DNA of 64,000 bases. It comes from Gonocerus acuteangulatus. Taxonomy: Eukaryota > Arthropoda > Insecta > Hemiptera > Coreidae. This document shows, piece by piece, positions 10,245-22,799 of this stretch. The notes beneath the pieces were generated by a model. It was not told where the DNA came from, made no database searches, and was given only the letters and a program-made list of their open reading frames with translations. Position 1 is the first letter of the stretch. Each line of letters begins with the position of its first letter. The stretch is from contig OX328123.1 of NCBI GenBank assembly GCA_946811695.1, positions 40,200,136 to 40,264,135 on the forward strand, read 5' to 3'. The position numbers and the translations under genes are program-made.

Positions 10245-12979
10245 AAATATTGTCCCAAAGAATCTATTAGCAACTAATTCCTTATTGCAGAGCTAGTTGT
10301 CGAACCAAATCAGATTGGACTCTGGAAGGAAAAAATTAACAGTTTTTTGTAAGTTCATTTATAGCTCCTTGAAGGTTTTCATCTTCATTGTACGATTCCA
10401 TGAAGTATTTGACTTGTTCTACATTATAGCCAAACAACTTATAGTAAACAATGTTAGGTAAAAGGGTTAAAATAAATTATTAATACTACTATTATTAATA
10501 CTCAATCCTATTCAATTTAATAACATGAGTGATCAATGAATTTATCACAACAATGAAATAGGGCAGATTAAAATAAATAATAAATACTCATTCACATTTT
10601 ATGTATTGGGATATTAGTTATGTTTGAACCTTTGATAGTTATTTAGTTTTTATTTAGTAGCTCATTAAGCGATGGTTAATGAGGGAGATGATCTGACGCG
10701 GGTCCTCTTTGAGGTTTTCATCTCGGTCTATTCAAGATAGGGGTGATGACAGTAAATTTTTTTTTTAAAGAAAAAAACATGCCAACATTGTGTTAACCGA
10801 ACCCAAAATCCTAGAATAATAATTTGAACTGTAAGAAGTAATAGAATGTAATTTCATCCAAATGAAGGATGCATAGATCTTCAACAGGCGGTCAGTACCT
10901 TTTTCCCGAATTCTTGGTTTTGTTTCAGTATACTTGTAGACTCCTGTGGCCATGTTGATTAAATCAAAATTTTGTCTAGAGCGATCTTCTAGCGAAAGGA
11001 ACAATAGAAGAGAATAAGTGGTATTATGCCGTTTGAGAATTGGCCATTCACTGCTGACACACTTACATCTAATGACGATACATGCTCGACTGAAATGCAA
11101 ACAATGTTACACATCACTGACTATAAAGCACGTACTAACATATTGTTTACAGACACAAAACTATGATATACCAATCAATATGACTGTTCTTGTTGGTGAT
11201 AGCAGCAAATATTGAACTATCTACAAGAAAACTGAATCTACATATTTTAACCTACTGTAGGTGTAAAACTTCAATCTAAATATATTCTATTGCCATGAAT
11301 TTATATTATATACAATTTCTATTATTTTTAATTCTATGACGCTTTTTATTAATAAATTCATTTTTTTGCGCCGAGTTAGATACAGGTTACCACCTTTCCT
11401 AGATTGAATAGAGCTGATTCTTGGAATGGAGCTTTTATTGGAAGAATAAATTGGAATCACATTTCCACCAGTTCGAATATAATCCACAGCAGATAGACAC
11501 GATGTTAACGCTATCATGCCTATAAACAAATTTGTTTTGAGTATAAAACAGATTATTTAGTGTTAAAAGTTACAACATCTAGTCGTAAAATCCCTTGTGG
11601 AGTGTCACCCCATAAGAGGAGAAAATATTATATCCCTTTTTTGTATCTTCCTCTGAGGTCGATGCAAAGAAATCTACAGCTTACACTGTATGTTGTAAGC
11701 TTAAACTTCTAATTGTTTATTGGGTTAAGCAAGAGTTTCGGTGAAGATACTATAGCCACCCAAGGAAAGCTGAATCGTGGTTCAAAAGACAGATGTTATT
11801 TCACAGCGCTCAGATCAGGAAGAGCTGGATCTTGATAAAGCACAAAATACCACCCACACTCCCCGCTTGGCAGAGTCGAATAAATCCCCAACAGCCAACC
11901 ATATTTTCGTCCAAGATAGTGGGAGTGTGGCTAGGGCCCTTTGCAGTATCTTGATAGCAAATTCACAATGGACTGTGTAGCCACTTCGACAAGTCTTAGC
12001 CCCGGGCTCTTATCTAGCTACAGGCCAATTGCTTCCTCGTTTGTTGTTGACGCAGCTCCGGTGATTGCAAACGAGTAGTCGCGATAACATCTAACGATAA
12101 TCGTCAGAGAATAATTAGACTTCCTTGAGTTCAGGGGTTGCCACTGTAACCTTTGAGGAGAATTTGCCAATATTTGCTCTCTGCTAATGCGTATTCTTTT
12201 CAAAAATAAGATTAAAATTGTCCCACAGGGAATGTCTGAAATGATAAAATTCCTCAAGGGCGCCACTAACGGCAACCACGAACATAAAAAGTTTTATTAT
12301 TTTTTGAATATACTTGAAATCTAACTATGTGGCTTTAACGTCAAAGATCACTAAAATTATTTTTCCTTTTTGTTCTTGTTCTCTAAAATAATAACAAATA
12401 AATATTTCCACTTGAGCTGTTTTAGAAATTGTGTTACTCATTATTTTAGATTGTTATATTGGTAGTTTCCTTGTAACGAAGCAAACAATATTTGGCTTGA
12501 CTGTGGGGGGGGGGAGGTAAATATCTACTTCTAACAGCTCGATATTGGTTATTTTAGACCAAAAATGTCTATCGTAAGGGGCTAAATAATAATTATTAGG
12601 TTGAATATTTTAGAAAGATATAATGCATGGCGAATTTGAAATTACATTTATTGCATTCGCTTTTGAACAAAATTCTAGATAATTTACTGATTAAGTGAAG
12701 AATAAGGATAACAAAATCAAAATCGTGGAAACTCGGTGCGGGATGTGCATATAATGGCAGATTTCTGAAGGATGCGAAAGGGATATGATCAAAAACAGAT
12801 AGAAAACAAAGTTTATTGCATAGCTCGTTCGATGAGAAAAGAATGCGCAGTAGTAGCAGAAAAAAACACGTTTAAATAATTTATTTTACGACATTTAATT
12901 TACATCAATTGATATGGAATTGCATTTTAGTATTTCAAGGATTTCATCAGTTATAGAATTATCTTCGATGGCCTTGTGC

Positions 12980-12982
<3 letters not shown>
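10245..12982. other. Intergenic, no recognised gene
   Basis: Short unrelated reading frames only. The stretch 11770-12060 is somewhat GC-richer but matches nothing recognised. A G-run lies near 12503-12513. Confidence 0.4.

Positions 12983-13030
<48 letters not shown>
12983..13030. repeat. Poly-T tract (48 T)
   Basis: An uninterrupted T-run. It could be the tail of a minus-strand retroelement, but no body was recognised to its right. Confidence 0.9.
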
Positions 13031-13034
<4 letters not shown>

Positions 13035-13296
13035 AACTCACAAATCATTTACATTATAAAACAATGGAAATAAGAAAAAACACAATATATTGAAAAAAAT
13101 AAATAAATAATCGTACGTTCAAACGCCTGTAACTTCGCTCAAATCGAGTTCGTTGGGATCTCAAAACCAAATGATTTTTGATTATGAAAGATAGTATTTA
13201 GGAAAAAGTCGTTTCTTTGTATTAACGACTTAAATAACAAAATAGCAAAGATTATAAGGTTTTTTTTTTTTCTTTTTTTGAGTTCGGCTTACACCA

Positions 13297-13298
<2 letters not shown>

Positions 13299-13350
<52 letters not shown>
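13299..13350. repeat. (AT)n microsatellite
   Basis: About 25 AT units ending in ACACAC. Confidence 0.95.
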
Positions 13351-13354
<4 letters not shown>

Positions 13355-14344
13355 TTATATTATTTAGTGGGGGTTGGTTTGTGTCCAGTAGTTACTTGCT
13401 TGTAATAAAACTGGTCCATATTCTTTCTATTTCTCTAAGACAGAGCGATTGGAAATATATTGCAGGATTGGTTCTTTCAGAAATCAGTTCAGAACCGTTG
13501 GATCCTAAGAAAAAAACCTGTGGTCGTTTTGCAGGCCCTAGTCTCGCCGTCTGCGGCCTGCCTTTTCAACCATTACTCCATAGTACAGTTAGAGAGATTT
13601 TTTAGAGCATTGCTTTCCACTCCCTCTTCATCACCCTACATAGATACTCCAATGCTAACTCATGTCTGTTCGTTCTTCACAAACGGCGCTAAGTTATTTC
13701 AATACATCTTAACAATAAGTAAATGATCAATGACCTTAATATTAACAACAACAAAATAAAAAAAAAATATTATTAAAGATATTTTGATAAATGAAGTTAA
13801 AATTGCTCGAAGTCAGAACCTTCCCACTTTTTAAAAGTGTTTTAAAGTTGTTATATACGGTCTATTTTGAGGATTTTAAATTCCGTTATCAGTTTTTGGT
13901 TTATTTACTTCGTCATCGGAAATATATTTCAACATTTACAGACAATTTGGAGTGGTCTCAAATGCCTGGAATGTTATCTAGAGGCAATTTTTATTTCCAT
14001 CCTGATATATTTTTATTATAATATTCTAATTTTAGAAGATCAGTCATTATACTGTGAATAATATGTTGTATATGTTTAATCATATGAAACTAATAAAACT
14101 AGATGAGAGTTTTTATGCGAAAAATGTAAAAAACTACACACAAGAAATAATGATTGATAGTGAAATAATAATAATTTTGTTTAGTATATCACAGTCACAG
14201 GTAAAGAGTTTTAGCTTACAAAGTATTCATTGCATCTAAATGTATAGGTTTTTGACAGAATATAAGAGTAATGTTGATATTTACTTATGGGAGGAATTTC
14301 ATTTCGCCTAAAATTTACTACCAAAACAGAGTCTTCCCATGATC
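13351..14344. other. Intergenic, nothing recognised
   Basis: Contains short frames of up to 88 residues with no recognised motif. Confidence 0.35.
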
Positions 14345-14530
14345 ATTTTAGCTAACACCGCAGGAGATGCCTGTTCGAGTGCCGCCTGCAGCAGGCTGAG
14401 TTTTTTCATTTCAGGGGCCGTTGAAAATAATTAAATATTTCAGAAGGGTGGTCAACTATGGATAGTCCGGCGCTAATGGCCTAAAAGCAGAAGTGTCTTA
14501 CAACATATCTAAAAAAAAAAAAACGAAAAA
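14345..14530 (+). mobile_element. Degenerate tRNA-derived SINE (family alpha)
   Basis: A B-box-like CTGTTCGAGTGCC at about 14371, a body with TTTCATTTCAGGGGCCGTTG, and the tail core TCCGGCGCTAATGGCCTAAA (14466 on) match the other alpha copies. It ends in an A-rich tract near 14513. The A box is damaged. Confidence 0.65.
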
Positions 14531-16131
14531 CTTTTATTTCGTATTGATGATAAATTGTAATCTAAGGATTTAAATGCTATAACTGTTCCCAAAAACTGCT
14601 GTTTTCCAAGCCCTGGACTAGGGCCACAATATGATGTTTTACAATACATATTATATACTTAACACGGTTTTATTATCCTTAAAACTTGACAATCAATTTC
14701 CTACAAGTTTGGATCTTGTTGTAAAAATTTAGAGATTTCTAATCGAGTGCTTCAAATGTAAATCCTAATTTCATAACCACAAATTCTAAACCTACCGAAA
14801 CCTGTCACTCTTTCAAGTGATTGAAAGTTTACACTGTCAAGACTTTGGCTTGTGGAGTTACCTTCGGGTATTTTGCTGCCGCCTCCTCTCCGAGTTGAAA
14901 TCCCACAGGTATACTCGTTTTGAAGATAGCCTAGCCATATGAAGAGATTTGCAATGACCTGATGATGTGGGTTCATGGTCATGAATGCCATCTGCCAGGC
15001 TGGCGAGTTGGGCATATGGCGATCTCCCGATGAACACCTGTCTTCTATAATCACACACCTACTTCTGAAGCACACCTTCACTTGCAGGAAGCGGTCATTT
15101 TTATTCTTTATTTATTTTCTGTTTAGCTAAAACCTCATATTTTAAGAGGCTGAATTTTATACAGATCCCTGCATGAATGGTTCATGGTCAGTTGGTATCA
15201 TCGCAAGTTTGTCAAGATATCGCTGTATTTTTCATTTTACTTTAAAGATGTTTTATCTTTCACTTTTTTTTTTAATCCAAAAGAATAATTTAATCAAGCG
15301 AGTAAATACTAAAAAGTTGATTAATGGTTCTTGAAAATTTATGGAGCGTACCATTCTTTATATTATACTTGTTCTTTTAACTCCTTTTTATCATATTTTT
15401 TTTAAAAAAATAAAACGCTATTGGACAATTGGTCTCCAACATGTTTTTTTATTTGGAAATCATCGTCATCCGACGTTTTGCCTAATTTCAGGCAATTCCA
15501 ATCATATTTGTACAAACCGTAATGTTGTATTTTATATTTATCATAGTTTACTCTGGTTTCGAGTGTATTGGTGAAATTTATATACTATGTTTTTTATTTC
15601 ACGAAATATATTTCGGAGGTCTGACTAAACTGGGAGGAAGTGTGCATTTTTCTTGTTATTTGTTGCTGTAAATAAATTTACCTTGATCACTTAATCATAT
15701 TTTTTTGTTACGACCATCGTTTTTTGAAATTTTTCTACTTAATAGGCATACTTAAAGGGCATTTGCAAAAACAAGGGCTCGCTGGCCTTTGGGGTAGATG
15801 CGCCACTAAAAAAAAATAGAATTAAAAATAACAATTCTCAGACTAATTCAATAATTAAATTTTGATTTACTATTAAGGGAGCATCAATGTGTTTTTTTTT
15901 CCTTGGCTTAAGACGTGTCGACTTTTGAGGTCATTAACATCAGTCATCAATGTGTTTGAGAGGAAATTTCAGCAAAACTTCTTTAGGACCTACTTTTCTA
16001 ATGAAGGAAAATCACAGATTTATCACTGAGAGATTTTGGTACGTCCTGTAATCATGTATTTCTATATGATTGATCTGTTTTTTCAGCATGTACAATTATG
16101 TTTTGTGAATAAGAATTATTTCAAATTTAGG

Positions 16132-16132
<1 letters not shown>
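14531..16132. other. Intergenic, no recognised gene
   Basis: The minus strand at 14752-15081 holds a 109-residue frame of moderate GC. No motif or homology could be recognised in it and it is not proposed as a gene. Confidence 0.35.

Positions 16133-16163
<31 letters not shown>
16133..16163. repeat. Poly-T tract (31 T)
   Basis: Lies about 28 bases upstream of the LINE fragment. Confidence 0.9.
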
Positions 16164-16165
<2 letters not shown>

Positions 16166-16190
16166 TACGTCACTTCGACAACTAGTCCGG

Positions 16191-16439
16191 TACATGAAAA
16201 TTGGGAGACTTGCCTGGGCTGGACTTCTTCGTATGGTAAAAGAAGGGATTCCCAGGAAAGCTCTGGAAGGCTACTTGGACTGCACCAGAAGAAGTGGAAG
16301 ACCAAGACTTAGATGGGCTGATGCAGTAGCTGCTGATTCGAGGTGACTTCTTAATACCCCAAACTGGAAGGCGGCGGCATGTGATCGAGCTAGATGGCGG
16401 AAGCTCTTGGAGGAGGCCAAGACCCAACTCGGGTTGTAG
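16191..16439 (+). pseudogene. C-terminal fragment of a LINE ORF2
   Basis: An 82-codon frame ending in TAG at 16437. It reads KIGRLAWAGLLRMVKEGIPR, then GRPRLRWADAVAAD, NWKAAACDRARWRKLLEEAK. This is the familiar tail of arthropod non-LTR retrotransposon polyproteins: an LRWAGHVxRM-like start, a GRP..RW.D segment, NW...A.DR..WR, then the stop. An in-frame TGA at 16344 breaks it. Just past the stop is a short TAAG repeat (about 16449-16460), typical of a LINE 3' end. It is 5'-truncated, lacking reverse transcriptase and endonuclease. The clade cannot be fixed from the tail alone. Confidence 0.75.
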
Positions 16440-16515
16440 CGCCATTAAAGTAAGTAAGTAAATTTATTTCAAATTTCCGTCCGTAGATCCTTTGACCGTT
16501 TTATTTATTCCTAGG

Positions 16516-16651
16516 GTCAAAATATCTATAAAAATAGTACCTGGATGTTTATTAACACAAAATCGTAAATGCTAAGAAATAATGTATAGATGCATTTACG
16601 ATTTTGTATAAATAAACTCCCAGGAACTATATTTTTCATAGATATTTTGAC
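16516..16651. repeat. Long hairpin, arms about 57 and 61 bp
   Basis: The left arm 16516-16572 (GTCAAAATATCTATAAAAAT...AAAATCGTAAATG) and the right arm 16591-16651 are near-perfect inverted copies with a loop of about 18 bases. Immediately right lies a hammerhead-like core on the minus strand. It may be two inverted element ends or a structured RNA. Confidence 0.85.
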
Positions 16652-16667
16652 GATTGTTGAGTTATAT

Positions 16668-16697
16668 TTTCCGGCTTGAGTTTTAAGCCTTCTTCAG
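16668..16697 (-). other. Hammerhead-ribozyme-like core
   Basis: Read on the minus strand: CTGAAGA (matches CUGANGA), then GGCTT...AAGCC able to form stem II, then GGAAAA where GAAA is expected. Penelope-like elements carry such ribozymes. Stems I and III were not established, so this is a candidate only. Confidence 0.35.
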
Positions 16698-16699
16698 GG

Positions 16700-17417
16700 C
16701 TATATGTAAAGAAAGAATTAATCCTTTTTCAAGTTTTTGTATCACTTGTTGGTATATAATATCCAAATTGGATGGGAATGTAGTATAAGCAGCACTTGCG
16801 AGTCGGATTTCAATTGTTGATGTAAGTTATCTAATTACTTTTAATATAATTATAATTAGAGCCCTTGTAATGTAGCGTATAATAAAAAGTTATCAATAAA
16901 TCTTACACGATAAGGAAAGGTAGAAATCGAGGGAATAAAGACAATCGATACTCCCTGGCAGTAACATCAAAACCTTACCATATATTGATGATTTACTAGA
17001 GTACCTTAATTTGTTTAGAATATAAGACTATTCGGGAACGATAAATAGTTTATAGAAATAGGTTAATTGGTTTGAGAGCCGAAGGACGAACCTGTGGGAA
17101 ACACTGCTTTTTCTCCTCGGCCTTACCGCTAGAACAGGCTTCCAGTTCATTCTGTAATTAGTTACTCGCATATATCAGGGCTTTGCATTCCAAAATAGCT
17201 TAAATAGGAATTATTTATCTATCCTCGGCCACTTAGGGTGTGTTGGTCGAATCGTGAGAAACTTCACAAATAGTCTATCTTATAATAAAGTGGAATACTT
17301 ATATGGATGCAACTCGCTAGCATGTTCGTGTATCCTCAAAAATGCAGTTTATAGAAAACTTTCCGGCTTCAATGTAGGAACTTGGAAGAAAAATGGCGAA
17401 TCTGAAAAATCTACATT
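16700..17417. other. Intergenic, nothing recognised
   Basis: AT-rich unique-looking DNA between the hairpin region and family B. Confidence 0.35.
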
Positions 17418-17580
17418 TTAGGACTTTCCTCCGAAGGAAAGCAGCTATTGAGGTTGCACTCATGACGGAATTTTTGAAAAATTTCTTCGAATCTTTATCG
17501 ATCCTACCTAGTAGACACCAAAAATGACCCCAGTTAAAATTTATATCTATCTATCTATCTATCTATCAATCTATCTATCA

Positions 17581-17630
<50 letters not shown>

Positions 17631-17649
17631 ATATATATATATATATATA

Positions 17650-17710
<61 letters not shown>

Positions 17711-17711
17711 C

Positions 17712-17743
<32 letters not shown>

Positions 17744-18352
17744 AATATATATAGTTATATATGTGTCCGTTAACACGATACAGGCCAGAGTTTTTGTTTT
17801 TTCGCCACGAAACCCATCAAACGATTGAACGAGTTCCTTAACCAACAAAATCGGTCCATCTGGAGGGGGGGGGGGTTTACTCCAGAGCCAAAGTAGTTAT
17901 TTGCCAACAACAGTCGTAATTTTTGTTATATTTCAACGAAACTCGGTATTCGTTGTGGTCAACTGAAGAGAAAAATGCGATGTAAAAATAAACTACATTG
18001 GTTCATTAGGAGGGGGGTTTACCCTGGAGCCAAAGTAGTTATTTGCCAAAACCAGTCGTATTTTTATTATATTTTATCAACCGAGATGAGTAGACGAAAA
18101 TGTGAAGCTTTGAGTATTTATTATGTAGTATAGTACCCCACATACACAAAACTCTGGAAGGAAATTATTTACAAGAGTAGTAATTAAAATAATAAAGACA
18201 GGTGCTCATAATAAATTCAAAAGAGCAGAACTATTTATGTTTTTATTTTATTTATCTATCTAGGTTATTTTAAGCAAATTATTCAGGAATGCACTCGACA
18301 CTACCCAATTCTAAGGAAAGTGCTTAGTTATGCAGCTCCTGCGTGACGGACT
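17418..18352 (-). mobile_element. Family B HINE-like element, copy 1
   Basis: Read on the minus strand it starts AGTCCGTCACGCAGGAGCTG (18352 down), followed by TAAGCACTTTCC, and ends with hairpin CTTTCCT-TCGG-AGGAAAG then TCCTAA (17418). TAAGCACTTTCC is the inverse of the 3' GGAAAGT(G)CTA motif. The core holds a (TATC)n/(TA)n microsatellite and two units of about 148 bp, each with a G-run (17864, 18012). Conserved 5' block, subterminal inverted motif, microsatellite, tandem core repeats and 3' hairpin with CTRR match descriptions of Helentron-associated (DINE-1-like) elements. No Rep/helicase is present. Confidence 0.65.
17546..17760. repeat. (TATC)n then (TA)n microsatellite
   Basis: TATC repeats (17546-17628) with two CAATC variants near the start, followed by TA repeats broken by AACTATA. 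It forms the core microsatellite of family B copy 1. Copies 2 and 3 have TA only. Confidence 0.95.
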
Positions 18353-18726
18353 TTTTTTTCCTTTTTTTTAGTCAGAAATATGTAAGCAGCTTTAGTTCTT
18401 TCACAGTTTCAAGTTAAAATGAAAAGCACCATCATCTATGAAAAATCAATGCCCGATTTCAAGGGCAAATACCGGGTCGGAAACTCCCTTCCTAGCATTT
18501 TGTCCCCCATAAATCAATAGTGCAAATTGAAATTTATATATTGAATTTCAATTGTTTATTAAATCAGATTTATGAATCAGCATTTCATAGAGTAAACATT
18601 TGCCCTTGTTGAAGCACTTTCAGAACATTGACTTCGATTTCCGATCATTCGGATTTCGAGACTCGCCCTTTCTCTTCCAAGGTCCTGAGTTAATCTACAA
18701 AAGTTGATATTATGAATTAAAAAAAT
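18353..18726. other. Spacer, nothing recognised
   Basis: No supported gene or repeat family. Confidence 0.35.
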
Positions 18727-18749
18727 AAAAAAAAAAAAAAAAAAAAAAA

Positions 18750-19091
18750 TCAGTCCCGTAACAGGCTACGAGGGCCCTGAGGGACAGATACTATAGAGGT
18801 ATGTGATTCATGACCATACGGCACACTAGGGAGATAGTGTGGTGAGTACTATGCTCCGGCCGCATGATTTTCCCCTTGGCTGCTTCGACTGCTAGAGTCA
18901 TTAGCACCAACCAAGGTACCCATTATTAAATTAATTAAAGGCTGGGTTGGCCTAGGGACGGTCAGGGAGGCCGAATTCAACCCACGAACGAAGACACTAG
19001 AAGAAAAAATCTTTAGTGCTTGCTCGGGATTTGAACTCAGGCCTCCAGCTTATTAGTCCAGTGCTCTACCACTGAGCTAACCTCGCCCCCT
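18750..19091 (-). mobile_element. tRNA-derived SINE (family beta), copy 1
   Basis: Minus-strand head at 19091: GGGGGCGAGGTTAGCTCAGT contains an A box (TTAGCTCAGTGGTAGAGCAC), and a B box reads AGTTCAAATCC at about 19034-19044. The body runs leftward through GGCCTCCCTGACCG and CCGTATGGTCATGAATCAC to the tail GGGACTGATTTTT, followed by a long homopolymer (18727-18749). At about 340 bp it appears full length. Near-identical copies are at 50909 and 59834. Confidence 0.9.
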
Positions 19092-19389
19092 ATATTATGA
19101 CTTAGAATATATATAAAAAAAGAAAAGAAAAGAGTTCTAGATGAATGATAACTTTTTATTTATTTATTCTTTGCATTCGAACTATCTAATGAATCACTGT
19201 ATTCGCTTCCTTGCACTTGCTATTGGAAAGCTAATTCTCGTAAAATTTACCTATTTGTGTGCAACAATTTTGAAACAAAAATTCACCGTTCGTAGCTAAG
19301 AGGTATCACATACTCATCTATTAGTTCGAGGTTTAGGATAAATTATTATTATTATTTCTTTTTGTTTTTCTATTTTCACGGATCATCTA

Positions 19390-19519
19390 TTTCTAAATAG
19401 CTATCGACATCTAGCTCATTTGCGCCGGACTATCTCTAGGTAACCGCTCAAACTAAATATCCATGATGGAAATTTTTTTTCTCAAAAGTACATCAAATGA
19501 TGAAACTCAACCTGCTCCA
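19390..19519 (-). mobile_element. Family alpha SINE body next to the satellite
   Basis: Minus-strand SINE body: CGACATCTAGCTCATTTGCG (19404 on) is the inverse of the alpha tail core (GGCGCTAATGGCCTAGATGT). Degenerate body sequence runs to CAACCTGCTCCAG, where alpha copy 37012-37175 continues into its tRNA-like head. Here the head position is occupied by the first 59-bp satellite unit. Confidence 0.6.
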
Positions 19520-22236
19520 GGCTGGACTCGGACTCGCATCTACCATATAAGTATCCTTTAGCTACCTACGCTTAGGGAGGCTGGACTCGGACTCGCATCT
19601 CCCATATAAGTATCCTTTAGCTACCTACGCGTAGGGAGGCTGGACTCGGACTCGCATCTCCCATACAAGTATCCTTTAGCAACCTACGCGTAGGGAGGCT
19701 GGACTCGGACTCGCATCTACCATATAAGTATCCTTCAGCTTCCTACGCGTAGGGAGGCTGGACTTGGACTCGCATCTCCCATATAGGTATCCTTTAGCTA
19801 CCTACGCGTAGGGAGGCTGGACTCGGACTCGCATCTACCATATAAGTATCCTTTAGCTACCTACGCGTAGGGAGGCTGGACTCGGACTCGCATCTCCCAT
19901 ATAAGTATCCTTTAGCTACCTACGCGTAGGGAGGCTGGACTCGGACTCGCATCTCCCATATAAGTATCCTTTAGCTACCTACGCGTAGGGAGGCTGGACT
20001 CGGACTCGCATCTCCCATATAAGTATCCTTTAGCTACCTACGCGTAGGGAGGCTGGACTCGGACACGCATCTACCATATAAGTATCCTTTAGCTACCTAC
20101 GCGTAGGGAGGCTGGACTCGGACTCGCATCTACCATATAAGTATCCTTCAGCTACCTAGGCGTTGGGAGGCTGGACTCGGACTCGCATCTACCATATAAG
20201 TATCCTTTAGCTACCTACGCGTAGGGAGGCTGGACTCGGACACGCATCTACCATATAAGTATCCTTTAGCTACCTACGCGTAGGGAGGCTGGACTCGGAC
20301 TCGCATCTACCATATAAGTATCCTTCAGCTACCTAGGCGTTGGGAGGCTGGACTCGGACTCGCATCTACCATATAAGTATCCTTTAGCTACCTACGCGTA
20401 GGGAGGCTGGACTCGGACTCGCATCTCCCATATAGGTATCCTTTAGCTACCTACGCGTAGGGAGGCTGGACTCGGACTCGCATCTACCATATAAGTATCC
20501 TTTAGCTACCTACGCTTAGGGAGGCTGGACTCGGACTCGCATCTACCATATAAGTATCCTTTAGCTACCTACGCGTAGGGAGGCTGGACTCGGACTCGCA
20601 TCTGCCATATAAGTATCCTTTAGCTACCTACGCGTAGGGAGGCTGGACTCGGACTCGCATCTACCATATAAGTATCCTTTAGCTACCTACGCGTAGGGAG
20701 GCTGGACTCGGACTCGCATCTACCATATAAGTATCCTTTAGCTACCTACGCGTAGGGAGGCTGGACTCGGACTCGCATCTACCATATAAGTATCCTTTAG
20801 CTACCTACGCGTAGGGAGGCTGGACTCGGACTCGCATCTACCATATAAGTATCCTTTAGCTACCTACGCGTAGGGAGGCTGGACTCGGACTCGCATCTAC
20901 CATATAAGTATCCTTTAGCTACCTACGCGTAGGGAGGCTGGACTCGGACTCGCATCTACCATATAAGTATCCTTTAGCTACCTAGGCGTAGGGAGGCTGG
21001 ACTCGGACTCGCATCTACCATATAAGTATCCTTTAGCTACCTACGCGTAGGGAGGCTGGACTCGGACTCGCATCTACCATATAAGTATCCTTTAGCTACC
21101 TACGCGTAGGGAGGCTGGACTCGGACTCGCATCTACCATATAAGTATCCTTTAGCTACCTAGGCGTAGGGAGGCTGGACTCGGACTCGCATCTACCATAT
21201 AAGTATCCTTTAGCTACCTACGCTTAGGGAGGCTGGACTCGGACTCGCATCTACCATATAAGTATCCTTTAGCTACCTAGGCGTAGGGAGGCTGGACTCG
21301 GACTCGCATCTACCATATAAGTATCCTTTAGCTACCTACGCGTAGGGAGGCTGGACTCGGACTCGCATCTACCATATAAGTATCCTTTAGCTACCTACGC
21401 GTAGGGAGGCTGGACTCGGACTCGCATCTACCATATAAGTATCCTTTAGCTACCTAGGCGTAGGGAGGCTGGACTCGGACTCGCATCTACCATATAAGTA
21501 TCCTTTAGCTACCTACGCTTAGGGAGGCTGGACTCGGACTCGCATCTACCATATAAGTATCCTTTAGCTACCTACGCGTAGGGAGGCTGGACTCGGACTC
21601 GCATCTACCATATAAGTATCCTTTAGCTACCTACGCGTAGGGAGGCTGGACTCGGACTCGCATCTACCATATAAGTATCCTTCAGCTACCTAGGCGTTGG
21701 GAGGCTGGACTCGGACTCGCATCTCCCATATAAGTATCCTTTAGCTACCTACGCGTAGGGAGGCTGGACTCGGACTCGCATCTACCATATAAGTATCCTT
21801 TAGCTACCTACGCGTAGGGAGGCTGGACTCGGACTCGCATCTACCATATAAGTATCCTTTAGCTACCTAGGCGTAGGGAGGCTGGACTCGGACTCGCATC
21901 TCCCATATAAGTATCCTTTAGCTACCTACGCGTAGGGAGGCTGGACTCGGACTCGCATCTACCATATAAGTATCCTTTAGCTACCTACGCGTAGGGAGGC
22001 TGGACTCGGACTCGCATCTACCATATAAGTATCCTTTAGCTACCTAGGCGTAGGGAGGCTGGACTCGGACTCGCATCTACCATATAAGTATCCTTTAGCT
22101 ACCTACGCTTAGGGAGGCTGGACTCGGACTCGCATCTACCATATAAGTATCCTTTAGCTACCTACGCTTAGGGAGGCTGGACTCAGACTCGCATCTACCA
22201 TATAAGTATCCTTTAGCTACCTACGCTTAGGGAGGC
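19520..22236. repeat. 59-bp satellite, about 46 copies, SINE-derived
   Basis: The unit starts GGCTGGACTCGGACTCGCAT and ends in ACCTACGCGTAGGGA; the total of 2,717 bp equals 46 units. CTACGCGTAG in most units is a perfect palindrome. Variants (CTAGGCG, GACACGC, CTTCAGC, CTCCCAT) recur at multiples of 59, often 177 bp (20157/20334, 20983/21160, 21691/21868/22045), so three-unit higher-order blocks exist. Read on the minus strand, the unit resembles the tRNA-like head of SINE alpha at 37095-37160, including a B-box remnant (GCGAGTCCGAGTCC). Confidence 0.92.
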
Positions 22237-22636
22237 TTCAATCATGATGTTGACTGAATTTTTCTACCGAATCATTCTTATTTCTTCTGAATCTCAATTT
22301 TTGATTATTTCATTTGGTGAATTATAATTTGTAAGAAGAGAACTCGTATTCGCTTGTCTCAAGGATTTTTTCCTTATTTGATAGGCAATATTCAATTACA
22401 AATTGACACAAATTAATTTGGTCTACAAGTAACTAATTTTTTTTTTCGACGGTTGATTCTCTAATCCGTTTTTATTATAATCTGAAATTTATCATTCGTA
22501 CATAAAGATGACAATTAATACTAATGAGGGGGCTAGGCTTTCAAAGTAATAGTGCACTAAACTAATATTTTATGGGGTTTTGTACTGACTCCCATTTCTA
22601 ACCCAAAAGAGATTTTATATTCTTGTGTCGTCGTTC
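22237..22636. other. Spacer, nothing recognised
   Basis: AT-rich, without recognised features. Confidence 0.35.
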
Positions 22637-22730
22637 GACCACCCAATCTCTCTAGTGTGCCGTATGGTCAAGAACAGATATCTCTACTGTCACTGCCCCT
22701 CTAGGCCTCTGTGGTCTGTTAAGGGATTTA
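22637..22730 (+). mobile_element. Family beta SINE, 3' fragment
   Basis: TAGTGTGCCGTATGGTCAAG and CTCTAGGCCTCTGTGGTCTGTTAAGGGATT are the inverse of the left end of the copy at 18750. It is therefore a plus-strand 3' fragment without the tRNA-like head. Confidence 0.7.
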
Positions 22731-22799
22731 TTTAGTGCCAACATAAAGTAATCTATGAATTTCGTGAACCATACTAATTCTACATTCTATACCTTAATT

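Noticed and set aside
11930..12060. String SSYRPIASS resembling a reverse-transcriptase motif
   Set aside because: No other reverse-transcriptase block lies in frame on either side, so it is probably chance.
19520..22236. CRISPR-like periodicity
   Set aside because: Units are contiguous 59-mers with no unique spacers, in eukaryotic DNA; this is a satellite.
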